Of a stretch of 64,000 nucleotides of DNA, positions 9,245 to 18,222 are shown one piece after another. Each line of letters opens with the position of its first letter. The first letter of the stretch is position 1. The DNA comes from Lentisphaeria bacterium (GTDB lineage: Bacteria; Verrucomicrobiota; Lentisphaeria; Victivallales; UBA1829), in contig JAFXYP010000008.1 in assembly GCA_017541665.1 (NCBI GenBank), positions 1-64,000 on the forward strand. Direction: 5' to 3'. Below the pieces are notes generated by a model. The model did no database searches. It was not told the origin of the DNA and saw only the letters and a list, made by a program, of their open reading frames with translations. Both the position numbers and the translations under genes were made by a program.

Positions 9245-11110
9245 ATGTCGAACCGATCTTTCCTCACACCCGTTCTTCTTTTCCTCTGTCTCATCGTCCT
9301 GGCGGTCATCGGCGCCGGGGTCGTGACCTCGATCGACCGCCAGAGATTCCAGACCGAGGCGCTCACGAAGGCCGTCTCCGACCTGTCCGACCGCATCGAC
9401 CGTCTCTCTGCGGGCGGATTCGCACCCGCACTGTTCGGCGCGAGCGGGGCGACGGCCTACAACGAGCCCCCGGCGGGCAATGCGGAGTTCTACGACCCGA
9501 AAGCGGAGCAGGGCGGGCGTTTCATCGGCGCGATCACCTCGGACACGGGCAATATGAACATGCTGATCAACAACGACGCCACCGTGTCGGATTTCTGGAG
9601 CCTCACCTGCGACACGCTCGCGGAACGCCACATGAAGGATATCGACCGCTTCGTGCCGCGCATGGCGGAGTCATGGACGCTCTCCGAGGATAAGCTGACG
9701 TACCGGATCAAGCTCAGGAAGGGCATCCTGTGGCACGATTTCACCGACCCGGAAACGGGGAAGAAATGGGAGAATGTCGAGGTCACGGCGGACGACTTCA
9801 AGTTCTATGTGGACGTGATCAAGGACGAGACGGTGAACGCCGCGCCGCTGCGGAGCTATCTTGCCGACCTGAAGCAGGTCAACGTCATCAATGACCATGA
9901 ATTCGAGGTCGTGTGGGAACGCCCCTACATCCTCTCCGAGGAGATCACGCTCACGCTCATGCCGCTGCCCCGCCATCTCTACCATGCCTACGACGGGCCG
10001 TTCGACGGCGCGAAGTTCAACGACGACCATGTCCGCAACCGCATCATCGTCGGCTGCGGCCCGTACCAGTTCGACAGCTGGGAGAAGGGCAAGCGCGTCG
10101 TCTTCAAGCGGTTCGAGAAGTATTACGGCAGGCGCCTCGGCATCATGCCCGCATTGAAGACCGTGGTCTACGACCTCATCCAGCACCCGAACACCCGCCT
10201 GCAGGCGCTCCGTTCCCAGACGCTCGATGCCGACAGCCTCACGACCGAACAGTGGGTGAACAACACCGGTACGCCGGAATTCCAGGAGGGCGGCTTCTTG
10301 CGGAAGATGCGCCTGCCGAGCATGGCATATTCTTACATCGGGCTGAACCAGAAGAACCCGCTTTTCCAGGACCGGAACGTCCGCGTCGCGCTCAGCCACC
10401 TGGTCGACCGCAAACGCATCATGCACGATGTCTATTCCGACCTCGTGCGCCCCGTCTCCGGGCCCTTCTTCATCGACTCCAAGGCGAATGACCCTGCCAT
10501 CGAACCCTACGAATACGACGTCGAAAAGGCGAAGAAAATGCTCGCGGACGCCGGCTGGAAGGACACCGACGGCGACGGCGTGCTGGACAAGGACGGCAAG
10601 CCGTTCGTGTTCACCGTGATCTACACCAATTCCAGCACAACCGACCAGAAGCTCCTCCCGATCCTGAAGGAGGATTTCGCACGCGCCGGCGTCAAGCTCG
10701 AGATCCTCTCCCTCGAATGGTCCGTCCTGCTCGAACGCGTCGACAAACAGCAGTTCGACGCGGTCCGACTGGCCTGGCGCATGTCCGTCTCCAACGACCC
10801 GTACCAGCTGTGGCACTCCGAGACCATCGGACAGGACGGATCCAGCAACTACATTTCGTTCAACAACCCGGAGGCCGACCGCATCATCATGGAGATCCGC
10901 ACGTGCTTCGACCTCGACAAACGCACGGAGCTCTACCACAAGTTCCACCGCCTCATCCACGAAGAGGAGCCGTATATCTTCCTCTTCTCCTCCTACGACC
11001 TCTTCGTCATCAACAAACGGTATCAGAACGTCGTGGAATATCCGCTCGGAGTGTACCAGAACACCTTCTGGGTGCCGAAGGCGCAGCAGATGGCCGTGCC
11101 CGGCCTCTAA
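9245..11110 (+). CDS. membrane-anchored family 5 (oligopeptide-type) solute-binding protein
   Basis: 621 aa from the ATG at 9245; an in-frame ATG at 9134 lies upstream of the mapped promoter. Residues 5-28 form a signal anchor, and a short coiled coil (about residues 30-60) and linker follow. The SBP_bac_5 domain then runs to the end, with the typical stretches LTYRIKLRKGILWHDF and NPLFQDRNVRVALSHLVDR. Members bind peptides, nickel, haem or oligosaccharides for ABC importers. No cognate permease or ATPase is nearby, so it is an orphan component. In Lentisphaerota-like genomes such proteins can be anchored rather than freely periplasmic; that point is inference. Confidence 0.85.
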   Translation: MSNRSFLTPVLLFLCLIVLAVIGAGVVTSIDRQRFQTEALTKAVSDLSDRIDRLSAGGFAPALFGASGATAYNEPPAGNAEFYDPKAEQGGRFIGAITSDTGNMNMLINNDATVSDFWSLTCDTLAERHMKDIDRFVPRMAESWTLSEDKLTYRIKLRKGILWHDFTDPETGKKWENVEVTADDFKFYVDVIKDETVNAAPLRSYLADLKQVNVINDHEFEVVWERPYILSEEITLTLMPLPRHLYHAYDGPFDGAKFNDDHVRNRIIVGCGPYQFDSWEKGKRVVFKRFEKYYGRRLGIMPALKTVVYDLIQHPNTRLQALRSQTLDADSLTTEQWVNNTGTPEFQEGGFLRKMRLPSMAYSYIGLNQKNPLFQDRNVRVALSHLVDRKRIMHDVYSDLVRPVSGPFFIDSKANDPAIEPYEYDVEKAKKMLADAGWKDTDGDGVLDKDGKPFVFTVIYTNSSTTDQKLLPILKEDFARAGVKLEILSLEWSVLLERVDKQQFDAVRLAWRMSVSNDPYQLWHSETIGQDGSSNYISFNNPEADRIIMEIRTCFDLDKRTELYHKFHRLIHEEEPYIFLFSSYDLFVINKRYQNVVEYPLGVYQNTFWVPKAQQMAVPGL

Positions 11111-11132
11111 AGTCTTTAAAAAATAATGAGTT

Positions 11133-11164
11133 CGATTTGCTTTTCGATCAAATCGTGATATAGT
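11133..11164 (+). promoter_or_regulatory. promoter with overlapping palindrome, pseudopilin gene
   Basis: TTGCTT at 11137-11142, a 16-bp spacer and TATAGT at 11159-11164. The inverted repeat CGATTTG (11133-11139) and CAAATCG (11149-11155) covers the -35 and most of the spacer, so it is a plausible operator. It could instead be the end of the upstream transcript, although no T-run follows. Confidence 0.55.
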
Positions 11165-11223
11165 ATATACTTGATTTTTTATTTCACCTGCTTGTCCGGC
11201 ACGATCGAAAAAGGATTTTTTCA

Positions 11224-12105
11224 ATGAAACGTTCACTTGCCCGTCATTTCACGCTCATCGAACTCCTTGTCGTCATCGCCATCATCGCGATTCTGGCGGC
11301 CCTGCTGCTCCCCGCGCTCGGTTCCGCCAGAGAAACGGCGAGGAAAGCCCAGTGTGTCTCCAACGAGAAAAACATGGGGCTCTATATCCATCAGTACGCG
11401 ACGAACAACAACCAGTGGATCAGGGCGCTCGAGAACTACGCGACCTGGTACAAATGCCTGCTGCTCGCGAACAACGGCCTGAAATCCGATTCCAACGACT
11501 ATCTGCATCCCGATATGAACGTGCGCGCCAATTGCCTTACCCCGGAAGGGCTCGGCATGACCCGCGTGTTCAAATGCCCCGCCGACAGAACCAGCGGCAC
11601 CGCAAGCTACGCCCGCAACGACCCGACCGGCGGCGGCACCATGAAATGGGATGGCGACACGCCGAATACGAGCAGAAGGATCGTGACCAGCCGCCTCAAC
11701 AACTTCCGTGCTCCTTCGGACCTGATCCTCCTCACGGACCGCTATGACAATTCCCACCGTCCGGGACAGTCCTGCAACCTGACCGGCGGACTTCAGGACG
11801 ACAACGGCAATACGATTTCGCGGTCCGCCGGTGAAAACGACACGACCAACGCGTTCCACATCCGCCGGGAAGCCCATCTGGACGTCGGCGAAGGACGCGC
11901 GCCGGTCCCCCGCCACAAAGGCGACTCCCCGATCCTGTACGTCGACGGACATGTCACCTCCACGGACTACCTCAAGACGATCCCGAGCGGATATTACAAG
12001 CTGTCCGCGACCAGCACGGGCAACCTGACGAAACTCAAGTGGAACGGCTATGCGGTCGGAAGCTGGAGCGACGACCCCTACGGGAAGACCAGGACGTATC
12101 GCTGA
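11224..12105 (+). CDS. DUF1559-type pseudopilin (prepilin N-terminal methylation domain, H-X9-DG C-terminus)
   Basis: 293 aa. Residues 9-30 carry the type IV pilin-like leader [17 protein letters not shown], with the +5 Glu needed for assembly. The -1 residue is His rather than the usual Gly. The C-terminal half contains the family signature, a His-rich turn followed by a YVDGHV stretch. Such proteins are expanded to hundreds of paralogues in Planctomycetes and Lentisphaerota and probably form type II-secretion-like or surface pseudopili. It has its own promoter and a terminator after it. A decayed fragment of a second family member lies just downstream. No secretion machinery is adjacent; pilT is 20 kb away. 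Confidence 0.88.
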   Translation: MKRSLARHFTLIELLVVIAIIAILAALLLPALGSARETARKAQCVSNEKNMGLYIHQYATNNNQWIRALENYATWYKCLLLANNGLKSDSNDYLHPDMNVRANCLTPEGLGMTRVFKCPADRTSGTASYARNDPTGGGTMKWDGDTPNTSRRIVTSRLNNFRAPSDLILLTDRYDNSHRPGQSCNLTGGLQDDNGNTISRSAGENDTTNAFHIRREAHLDVGEGRAPVPRHKGDSPILYVDGHVTSTDYLKTIPSGYYKLSATSTGNLTKLKWNGYAVGSWSDDPYGKTRTYR

Positions 12106-12140
12106 GCCGACAAGCATCCGATTTCTATCCGGAACGATCC

Positions 12141-12174
12141 GAGCTGCCTGTTTTTCGCGGGCGGCTCTTTTTTT
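12141..12174 (+). terminator. rho-independent terminator after pseudopilin gene
   Basis: GAGCTGCC at 12141-12148 pairs with GGCGGCTC at 12160-12167 (one wobble), followed by seven T residues. Confidence 0.85.
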
Positions 12175-12216
12175 CGTTTTGCCGGGGGGATTCCTTCCCG
12201 GGAAATGCGCCTGGAC

Positions 12217-12401
12217 GGCCGGCCGGCGACTATGACAACGACGCATCCTGCCGCAAGGGATTGCCGCCAATCCTGTATCTCGATGGCCATGTGGATGCCA
12301 CGGATGTCCTGAAGATCATCCAGGGGCGGGAATGGGAGAACATGCAGAAGCGGACCGGGACCGCCAACGGGCGCCGGTCCGATGATCCCGAGCTGATATG
12401 A
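12217..12401 (+). pseudogene. remnant of a second DUF1559 pseudopilin (C-terminal piece)
   Basis: One open frame reads CRKGLPPILYLDGHV followed by DATDVLKII and ends at a TGA at 12399-12401. The intact gene 200 bases upstream reads [15 protein letters not shown] then TSTDYLKTI at its C-terminus, so this is clearly the tail of a related gene. There is no leader peptide, start codon or ribosome-binding site for it, and it sits after the terminator of the intact gene. It is best seen as a decayed duplicate that lost about four fifths of its length. Confidence 0.7.
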
Positions 12402-12461
12402 TGAGAATCTGAAAAACAACGGATTCTGAATTCCCTTATGGCGGCTGTCGCGGAGTCGGCA

Positions 12462-14219
12462 CTACTTCAGTGGAGGCTTTGCCTCCGGCGGAATACGCTG
12501 GCCCCAGACGGCGATACCCTTGTCGGTGAGTCCGGTGAAGAACACGGTCTGGCATTTGCGATCCTGGTCCCAGCCGTAGGCGCACGAGCCATTCGCCTTC
12601 ACTCCGTTCGGGAGTTCAACGGTCATGCGGATCCCTTCGTCGGATGGCCAATACGTCCTGGCATACCGCTGTGTCGTCCCGTCGGGCGCTTTCCATGGCA
12701 GACCGTCTTTAATGATCGCATTCCGATCGTCCAGCGTCCACTTGCCGCCGCCTTCGATGGTCCCGTCTTTCCTGAGCGTATAGACGGTCGATTCGTCGAT
12801 GCGCCGGAACGTGGTGTCGTCCGTGACGCTGAAGACGATGAAATCCCACTGCGCCGAGTCGCCGGAATTCAGGATATTCTCTATCCCGACCGCAGTATTG
12901 ACTGGGACCAGTTCGTCTCCGACGACCCGGTATCCGTCTTCCATCGTCGTGTCTTCGCCCGCGTAGATACAGGGCGAGAGCATGGGCCAGCCGTCATCCG
13001 ACCAGAAGACCCGTCGCAGGCCGACGAACGACCCGGGGACGCCCTGCCACTTGCAGTTGCTGCCGAAGAACAGACTGCCGAAATCGTTTTCCGGTTTTTT
13101 CCGGAAGAGCGTGGTGTGTCCTGTCCCGACCCAGCCCGCGCCGGTCGATTTCCAGCGGTACGGACCGATGAGCTTGGTTCCGTTCACTTCCTCGGGGCCC
13201 TGTTTCTCCTGGTCGTACATCAGCGGGCGTCCGTTGTAGTCGAGGTAGGGGCCTTCGACTTCCTTCGAGCGGCCGACGCGCACGTGGTAGGTCCAGTCCA
13301 GCCGGTCGTAGGAGACGAAGAGATAGTAATATTTTGTGGAAGAATTGTAGACGATGCTCGCACCCTCGATGCCGTAGGCGGAGAACTTCTCCCCGCGCAC
13401 GCTTGTGGTCGGATTGCCCTGGAATCCGTCCTGTTCGTAGACCTTCTCATAGCCGCGGCAGGCGATGGTCTTGCCGTGCGTGCCGGGGTGAAGCAGTTTT
13501 GCGGGATCCTTTGGGTCCAGCTCCACGAGGGCGATGCCGCCGAAGAACGAACCGTAGATCATCCAGAGTTTGCCGCCGGCGTCCTTGAAGACCGTCGGAT
13601 CAATGGCGTTGTACAGTTTACCGTCGCCGGTGCGGGTGTGGATGAGCTGGCCGCAATCCTCCCAGCCTTTGTCCAGTGTCCTGCTCTTCGCGCAGCCGAT
13701 GAATGAATTTCGCGTGCCGTAGGCGGAGCAGGAATAGTACAGGTAGTAGGTCCGGTCCGCGGCGTTGTAGTAGATGCACGGCGCCCAGAACGGCTGGTTG
13801 GAACCGAGCCGGTAGTTGTTCGCACCGGGTGAGCGTTCGGTCAGGAACTCGTATTCGCCCTTGTCGTCGATCTTCACGGCGTTGAACTCGTAGCTCCAGC
13901 CGCGCGGTCCGAAGTTCAGTATCTTCGGCGCATTCTCCCGCGTGAAGACTTTTCCGACGTCCTTCCAGTTCACCAGGTCGTCCGACCGCCAGATCGTGAT
14001 GCCATGGCCGCGGACGTCCGTGCCGACCGCGAAATAATGCTCCTTCCCGTCGGAGCCGCGTCCGTAGATCATTTCCTCGTCGTGCGAGGGACCGAGCATC
14101 CCGGCGGTGCGCGGCGCGTCCCTGTTCACCTTGAATTCGAGCACGGGCTCCGCGGCGGAGAGTGAGCAGGCGAGGGCGGCGGCGAGGAGTGAGGTCGTCA
14201 GAATGGTCTTGGATATCAT
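12462..14219 (-). CDS. GH43 family endo-arabinanase-like glycoside hydrolase, secreted
   Basis: 585 aa with a cleavable signal peptide (residues 1-22, SLSAAE). The five-bladed GH43 catalytic domain occupies about residues 25-430. Visible elements are HDEEMIYG near the start with the presumed catalytic base, the IDPTVFKDAGG motif with the pKa-modulating Asp, FFGGIALVELD, and IEGASIVY with the general acid Glu. The last 130 residues resemble the C-terminal domain of extracellular endo-alpha-1,5-L-arabinanases. Predicted role: cutting arabinan side chains of pectin outside the cell. It is transcribed divergently from a furanose-type ABC transporter, which fits arabinose uptake. AGAAAGG precedes the ATG. 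Another GH43 specificity such as xylosidase is possible. Confidence 0.85.
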   Translation of the reverse strand: MISKTILTTSLLAAALACSLSAAEPVLEFKVNRDAPRTAGMLGPSHDEEMIYGRGSDGKEHYFAVGTDVRGHGITIWRSDDLVNWKDVGKVFTRENAPKILNFGPRGWSYEFNAVKIDDKGEYEFLTERSPGANNYRLGSNQPFWAPCIYYNAADRTYYLYYSCSAYGTRNSFIGCAKSRTLDKGWEDCGQLIHTRTGDGKLYNAIDPTVFKDAGGKLWMIYGSFFGGIALVELDPKDPAKLLHPGTHGKTIACRGYEKVYEQDGFQGNPTTSVRGEKFSAYGIEGASIVYNSSTKYYYLFVSYDRLDWTYHVRVGRSKEVEGPYLDYNGRPLMYDQEKQGPEEVNGTKLIGPYRWKSTGAGWVGTGHTTLFRKKPENDFGSLFFGSNCKWQGVPGSFVGLRRVFWSDDGWPMLSPCIYAGEDTTMEDGYRVVGDELVPVNTAVGIENILNSGDSAQWDFIVFSVTDDTTFRRIDESTVYTLRKDGTIEGGGKWTLDDRNAIIKDGLPWKAPDGTTQRYARTYWPSDEGIRMTVELPNGVKANGSCAYGWDQDRKCQTVFFTGLTDKGIAVWGQRIPPEAKPPLK

Positions 14220-14266
14220 GGCGAAAACCTTTCTTTTATGAAATCATACATCGAAAAACCGGCATA

Positions 14267-14295
14267 AATATACTTTGCGGCGCCCTGAAAATCAA
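14267..14295 (-). promoter_or_regulatory. promoter of the GH43 gene
   Basis: Reading leftward: TTGATT (14295-14290), a 17-bp spacer and TATATT (14272-14267), 47 bases before the GH43 start codon. Confidence 0.8.
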
Positions 14296-14366
14296 GAGAA
14301 AAAAAAGACGTGCGGAAAATATTTGAAATTCGAAACAAATTATTTCGGAAAAAAGCCATTCTCTTA

Positions 14367-14394
14367 TTGAAAAATGCCGATTTTGTGCTATCTT
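14367..14394 (+). promoter_or_regulatory. promoter of the furanose ABC transporter operon
   Basis: TTGAAA at 14367-14372, a 16-bp spacer and TATCTT at 14389-14394 with TG one base upstream (TGC-TATCTT). It lies back to back with the GH43 promoter. The AT-rich stretch between them (14296-14366) includes ATTTG/CAAAT arms around 14330-14350 that could hold a shared operator. Confidence 0.65.
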
Positions 14395-14451
14395 TCTTAG
14401 AATATATTTTTTGTCAAATAATCACATCACCCCACACATCAGGATAGACGG

Positions 14452-15945
14452 ATGGATTTACTGCAAACCAAAAGTGTCGAGAAGCAATTCCTCGGCGTCA
14501 AGGCTCTGAAGGGCGTCGATTTCTCGGTGAAAGCCGGCGAAATCCACGCGCTCATGGGCGAGAACGGCGCGGGAAAAAGCACGCTCATCAAGATCATCAC
14601 CGGCGTCTACCCGGCGTCTGCCGGTTCGGTCTATTTCAACGGCAAGGAGTGCAAATTCCGTTCCCCGCTCGACGCGGAACATGCCGGCATCAGCACGGTC
14701 TACCAGGAAGTGAACCTGCTGCCCGACCTCTCCGTGGCCGAAAACATCTGCATCGGCCGTGAACCCCGCACGAAGCTCGGGTTCATCAGCAAGAAACAGC
14801 GCAAGGTGCAGGCGCGCAAGGCGCTCGCCCGGCTTGACATCGACATCAACGTCGGCGAAAACCTCTCCAGCTACTCCATCGCCATCCAACAGCTCGTTGC
14901 GATCGCCCGTGCGCTGGACGTGGACTGCAAGCTCCTGATCCTCGACGAGCCGACCTCCAGCCTCGATGAAAACGAGGTCAAGGAGCTTTTCAAGGTCATG
15001 AAGAAGCTCCGCGAGGAAGGCATGGCGATCATCTTCATCACGCACTTCCTCGACCAGGTCTACGAGGTCAGCGACCGCATCACCATCCTCCGCGACGGCC
15101 AGCTCGTCGGCTCCTACGACGCGAAGGACCTCCCGCGCATCGAAATGGTCGCCAAGATGATCGGCAAAACGCCCGAGGAGATCAACCAGATGCAGGCCGG
15201 CATCGTGAAGAACACCAAGTTCGGCGATGTCGTCTACGAGGCGAAGGGCATCGGCCGCGTCGGCACCGTCAGCCCGGTCGACGTCAGCGTCCGCGCGGGC
15301 GAACAGCTCGGCCTCGCGGGACTGCTCGGGTCCGGCCGTTCCGAGATCGCCCAGATCATCTTCGGCGTCGATCCGCACGACTCCGGCACCATGACCATGT
15401 GCGGCAACTCCGTCAATTTCAACTCCCCGCAGAAGGCGGTCAAGGCGAAGGTCGCACTGATCGCTGAAGACCGCAAGGTCACCGGCATCATCCCCGACCT
15501 CACCATCCGCGAGAACATCATCCTCGCGCTCCAGGCGTCGAACGGTATATGGAAGACCATGAGCCTGAAGCAGCAGGAGGAGATGGCCGACAAATACATC
15601 AAGCTGCTCCGCATTAAGACTCCGAGCGGCGAACAGCTCATCAAGCACCTGAGCGGCGGCAACCAGCAGAAAGTCCTGATCGCGCGCTGGCTCGCCACCA
15701 ATCCGAGGCTCCTGATCCTCGACGAGCCCACGCGCGGCATCGACGTCGGCGCGAAGGCCGAGATCGAATCCCTGACCCAGGAGCTCTGCGGCGAAGGCAT
15801 GGCCGTCATCTTCATCAGTTCCGAACTGGAGGAAGTGGTCCGCGACTGCGACCGCGTGATCGTGCTCCGCGACCGCAAGAAGGTCGGCGAGGTCGCCGGT
15901 GAGGACATCTCCCTCAAGAACATCATGAAACTCATCGCAGGTTAA
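14452..15945 (+). CDS. ytfR: sugar ABC transporter ATPase, YtfR/RbsA-type, two nucleotide-binding domains
   Basis: 497 aa, two fused ABC ATPase domains as in the ribose/galactofuranose class. The first domain has Walker A GENGAGKST (residues 37-45) and Walker B LLILDEPTSSLDE. The second has the signature LSGGNQQKVLIARWL and Walker B LLILDEPTRGIDVG. The second Walker A region is degenerate, as is usual in this class. It is the first gene of a four-gene operon (ATPase, permease, permease, binding protein), the same component set as E. coli ytfQRT-yjfF, which imports galactofuranose. With the GH43 gene next door, an arabinofuranose-type substrate is as likely here. Confidence 0.9.
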   Translation: MDLLQTKSVEKQFLGVKALKGVDFSVKAGEIHALMGENGAGKSTLIKIITGVYPASAGSVYFNGKECKFRSPLDAEHAGISTVYQEVNLLPDLSVAENICIGREPRTKLGFISKKQRKVQARKALARLDIDINVGENLSSYSIAIQQLVAIARALDVDCKLLILDEPTSSLDENEVKELFKVMKKLREEGMAIIFITHFLDQVYEVSDRITILRDGQLVGSYDAKDLPRIEMVAKMIGKTPEEINQMQAGIVKNTKFGDVVYEAKGIGRVGTVSPVDVSVRAGEQLGLAGLLGSGRSEIAQIIFGVDPHDSGTMTMCGNSVNFNSPQKAVKAKVALIAEDRKVTGIIPDLTIRENIILALQASNGIWKTMSLKQQEEMADKYIKLLRIKTPSGEQLIKHLSGGNQQKVLIARWLATNPRLLILDEPTRGIDVGAKAEIESLTQELCGEGMAVIFISSELEEVVRDCDRVIVLRDRKKVGEVAGEDISLKNIMKLIAG

Positions 15946-15960
15946 GGGCTCCCGGACACC

Positions 15961-17199
15961 ATGAAACAATCATCGAATAAATTCCGCCACCTCGTATGGC
16001 CCCTTGTCTCGCTCGCTTTGCTTCTGCTGTTCAATGCGATCTTCACCGACAATTTCTTCAAAGTCGAAATCAAGAAAATGGATTCCGCACAGGAATCCGT
16101 CCGGGACCAGATCCCTGAAATCCCCGACGAACTCCCCGGTACGGCTGTTGAAGCTGCCGCGAAGGCGGAAGCGGAAATCCAGGCTCCTGCCGAACAGCCC
16201 ACTGCCGCACAGGTTCCCGCGGAACAGGCTCCCGCCCAGAAAAGCAAAGGCGTCTCCATTTTCGGCTATTACCTCTACGGCACCCCGATCGACATCCTGA
16301 ACCAGGGCGCAAAAGTCATGGTCCTGGCGATCGGCATGACACTCGTGATCGCCACGGGCGGCATCGACATCTCGGTCGGTGCCGTGATGGCAATCGCGGG
16401 CGCTATTGCCGCACTTCTGATCTCCATGCTCGATGCGGGAAGTTTCCCCGGCGCGTCCATGGGGCCGGCATTCTACTGGATCATCCCTGTCATCGCCGCG
16501 CTCATTCTGGCGACCCTTGCCGGGTTCTGGAACGGCATGCTGGTCGCCGGATTCGGCATCCAGCCCATGGTCGCCACGCTGGTCCTGATGGTCGCGGGAC
16601 GCGGCGTGGCGCAGCTGATCACGGACGGCCAGATCATCACCTTCACGAACCCCGGACTGGTGTTCCTCTGCAACGGTCATGCACTCTTCCTGCCGTTCTC
16701 GGTATGGATCGTCGTAGCCATGTATGTGGTTTTCGGCCTGTTGACGCGCAAGACGGCGTTCGGGCTCTTCATCGAGTCCGTCGGCAATAATGAACGCGCC
16801 AGCCGTTATGCCGGCATCGAGGCGCGCCGTATCAAATGGCTGACCTACGTCATCTGCGGATTCTGCGCGGGCGTCGCGGGACTCCTCGCCGCATCCAACA
16901 TCAAGTGCGCCGACTCCAACAACGCCGGCCTCAACCTCGAACTTGACGCCATTCTTGCCACTGTGATCGGCGGCACGTCCATGGCGGGCGGGCGCTTCTT
17001 CCTCTCCGGTTCGCTGGTCGGCGCCATCCTGATCCAGACGCTGACGACCACGATGTACATGAAGAACGTGAGCCCGGCGATCGTTGCCGTGCCGAAAGCC
17101 ATGGTGGTCATCATCGTGTGCCTGCTCCAGTCGCCGGTGTTCCGCGCGAAAGTCCTGTCCATCTTCGCCTCGAAGGCGGCGAAAGGAGGCGTCCAATGA
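15961..17199 (+). CDS. ytfT: sugar ABC transporter permease, YtfT-like, with low-complexity insertion
   Basis: 412 aa. After a first helix (residues 12-25), residues about 40-95 form a hydrophilic stretch rich in Ala, Glu, Pro and Gln that ordinary YtfT/RbsC permeases lack. The standard BPD_transp_2 fold follows: GTPIDILNQGAKV, then IATGGIDISVGAVMAIAGA, and the EARRIKWLTY cytoplasmic loop late in the protein. The GxPIDILN stretch is particularly like YtfT. It starts 15 bases after the ATPase gene and overlaps the next permease gene by 4 bases. The insertion would face the periplasm and could contact the binding protein; that is inference. Confidence 0.88.
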   Translation: MKQSSNKFRHLVWPLVSLALLLLFNAIFTDNFFKVEIKKMDSAQESVRDQIPEIPDELPGTAVEAAAKAEAEIQAPAEQPTAAQVPAEQAPAQKSKGVSIFGYYLYGTPIDILNQGAKVMVLAIGMTLVIATGGIDISVGAVMAIAGAIAALLISMLDAGSFPGASMGPAFYWIIPVIAALILATLAGFWNGMLVAGFGIQPMVATLVLMVAGRGVAQLITDGQIITFTNPGLVFLCNGHALFLPFSVWIVVAMYVVFGLLTRKTAFGLFIESVGNNERASRYAGIEARRIKWLTYVICGFCAGVAGLLAASNIKCADSNNAGLNLELDAILATVIGGTSMAGGRFFLSGSLVGAILIQTLTTTMYMKNVSPAIVAVPKAMVVIIVCLLQSPVFRAKVLSIFASKAAKGGVQ

Positions 17200-18182
17200 A
17201 ACAGTTCAAATTCCCGATGCGCTACGTGCCGATTTCGGCCACGATCCTCGTCTTCTTCATCGTCTATCTGATCGGCATCATCTGCTTTGATAACTTCGGC
17301 TCCCCGAAGGTCTTCATGAACCTCTTCCTCAATTATGCCTACCTCGGCATCGCCGTCATCGGCACCGCGCTGGTGATCCTGACCGGCGGCATCGACCTTT
17401 CGGTCGGATCCGTCATCGCCTTCACCAGCATCCTGATCGCGAAGATGATCAACACCGGCTGCAACGCACTCGCCGCCATCGCCCTGGCGCTCGTGATCGG
17501 CATCCTCTTCGGCATGCTCCAGGGGTGGCTGATCCACAGCTTCAGCCTGCCGCCGTTCCTTGTGACGCTCGCCGGCATGTTCTTCATCCGCGGCTGCGGC
17601 TTCATCGTGAGCGAGGAATCCCTCAGCATCCAGAACGATCCGGTGTTCAGTTTTATCCAGGACAATCTCACGATCACGCTGTCCAAAGGGCTGCACCTTC
17701 GCTTCATCGTGATGCTTTACGTCGCTGTCCTGATCATCGCGGTCATCTTCTCCCAGCGCACCCGCGCCGGGCGCAGCATCTACGCCATCGGCGACAACGA
17801 GCTCGCCGCCACGCTGATGGGCATCCCGGTCGGCCGCACGAAGATCATGACCTACACCATTGCCGGATTCTGCTCCGCGCTCGCCGGTGTGGTCTATGCG
17901 ATCTACCTGAAGGCCGGCAACCCGCTGAACTGTGTCGGACTGGAAATGGACGCCATCGCCGCAGTCGTCATCGGCGGCACGCTGCTGACAGGCGGCGTCG
18001 GGTATGTCTTCGGCTCGCTCTTCGGCGTGCTCGTCCTCGGCCTGATCCAGACGCTGATCCAGTTCAACGGGCATATCAACTCCTGGTGGACCCGCATCAT
18101 CGTCGGCCTCCTCGTCCTTGCATTCATCTTCATGCAGAACCTCATCACGAAGATATCCAAATCCAAATCGAAATCCCATTAA
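17196..18182 (+). CDS. yjfF: sugar ABC transporter permease, YjfF-like
   Basis: 328 aa from the ATG at 17196, which overlaps the previous stop (ATGA); the longer frame from 17118 lies inside the upstream gene. It is the second permease of the YtfT/YjfF heterodimer, with about nine helices, the core motif LTGGIDLSVGSVIAFTS and the loop GIPVGRTKIMTYTIAG. The terminal helix is followed by a basic Lys/Ser tail. The context (ATPase and YtfT-like permease before, YtfQ-like binding protein after) gives a complete importer. Confidence 0.9.
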   Translation: MKQFKFPMRYVPISATILVFFIVYLIGIICFDNFGSPKVFMNLFLNYAYLGIAVIGTALVILTGGIDLSVGSVIAFTSILIAKMINTGCNALAAIALALVIGILFGMLQGWLIHSFSLPPFLVTLAGMFFIRGCGFIVSEESLSIQNDPVFSFIQDNLTITLSKGLHLRFIVMLYVAVLIIAVIFSQRTRAGRSIYAIGDNELAATLMGIPVGRTKIMTYTIAGFCSALAGVVYAIYLKAGNPLNCVGLEMDAIAAVVIGGTLLTGGVGYVFGSLFGVLVLGLIQTLIQFNGHINSWWTRIIVGLLVLAFIFMQNLITKISKSKSKSH

Positions 18183-18222
18183 CTTCCATACCTGTCCAAC
18201 AACACAAAGAAAGGCAAGCAAC

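Noticed and set aside
12039-12401. Complete gene in the frame containing the pseudopilin tail
   Set aside because: Its first half is the antisense-free readthrough of the preceding gene's end and terminator; only the last ~60 codons resemble a family.
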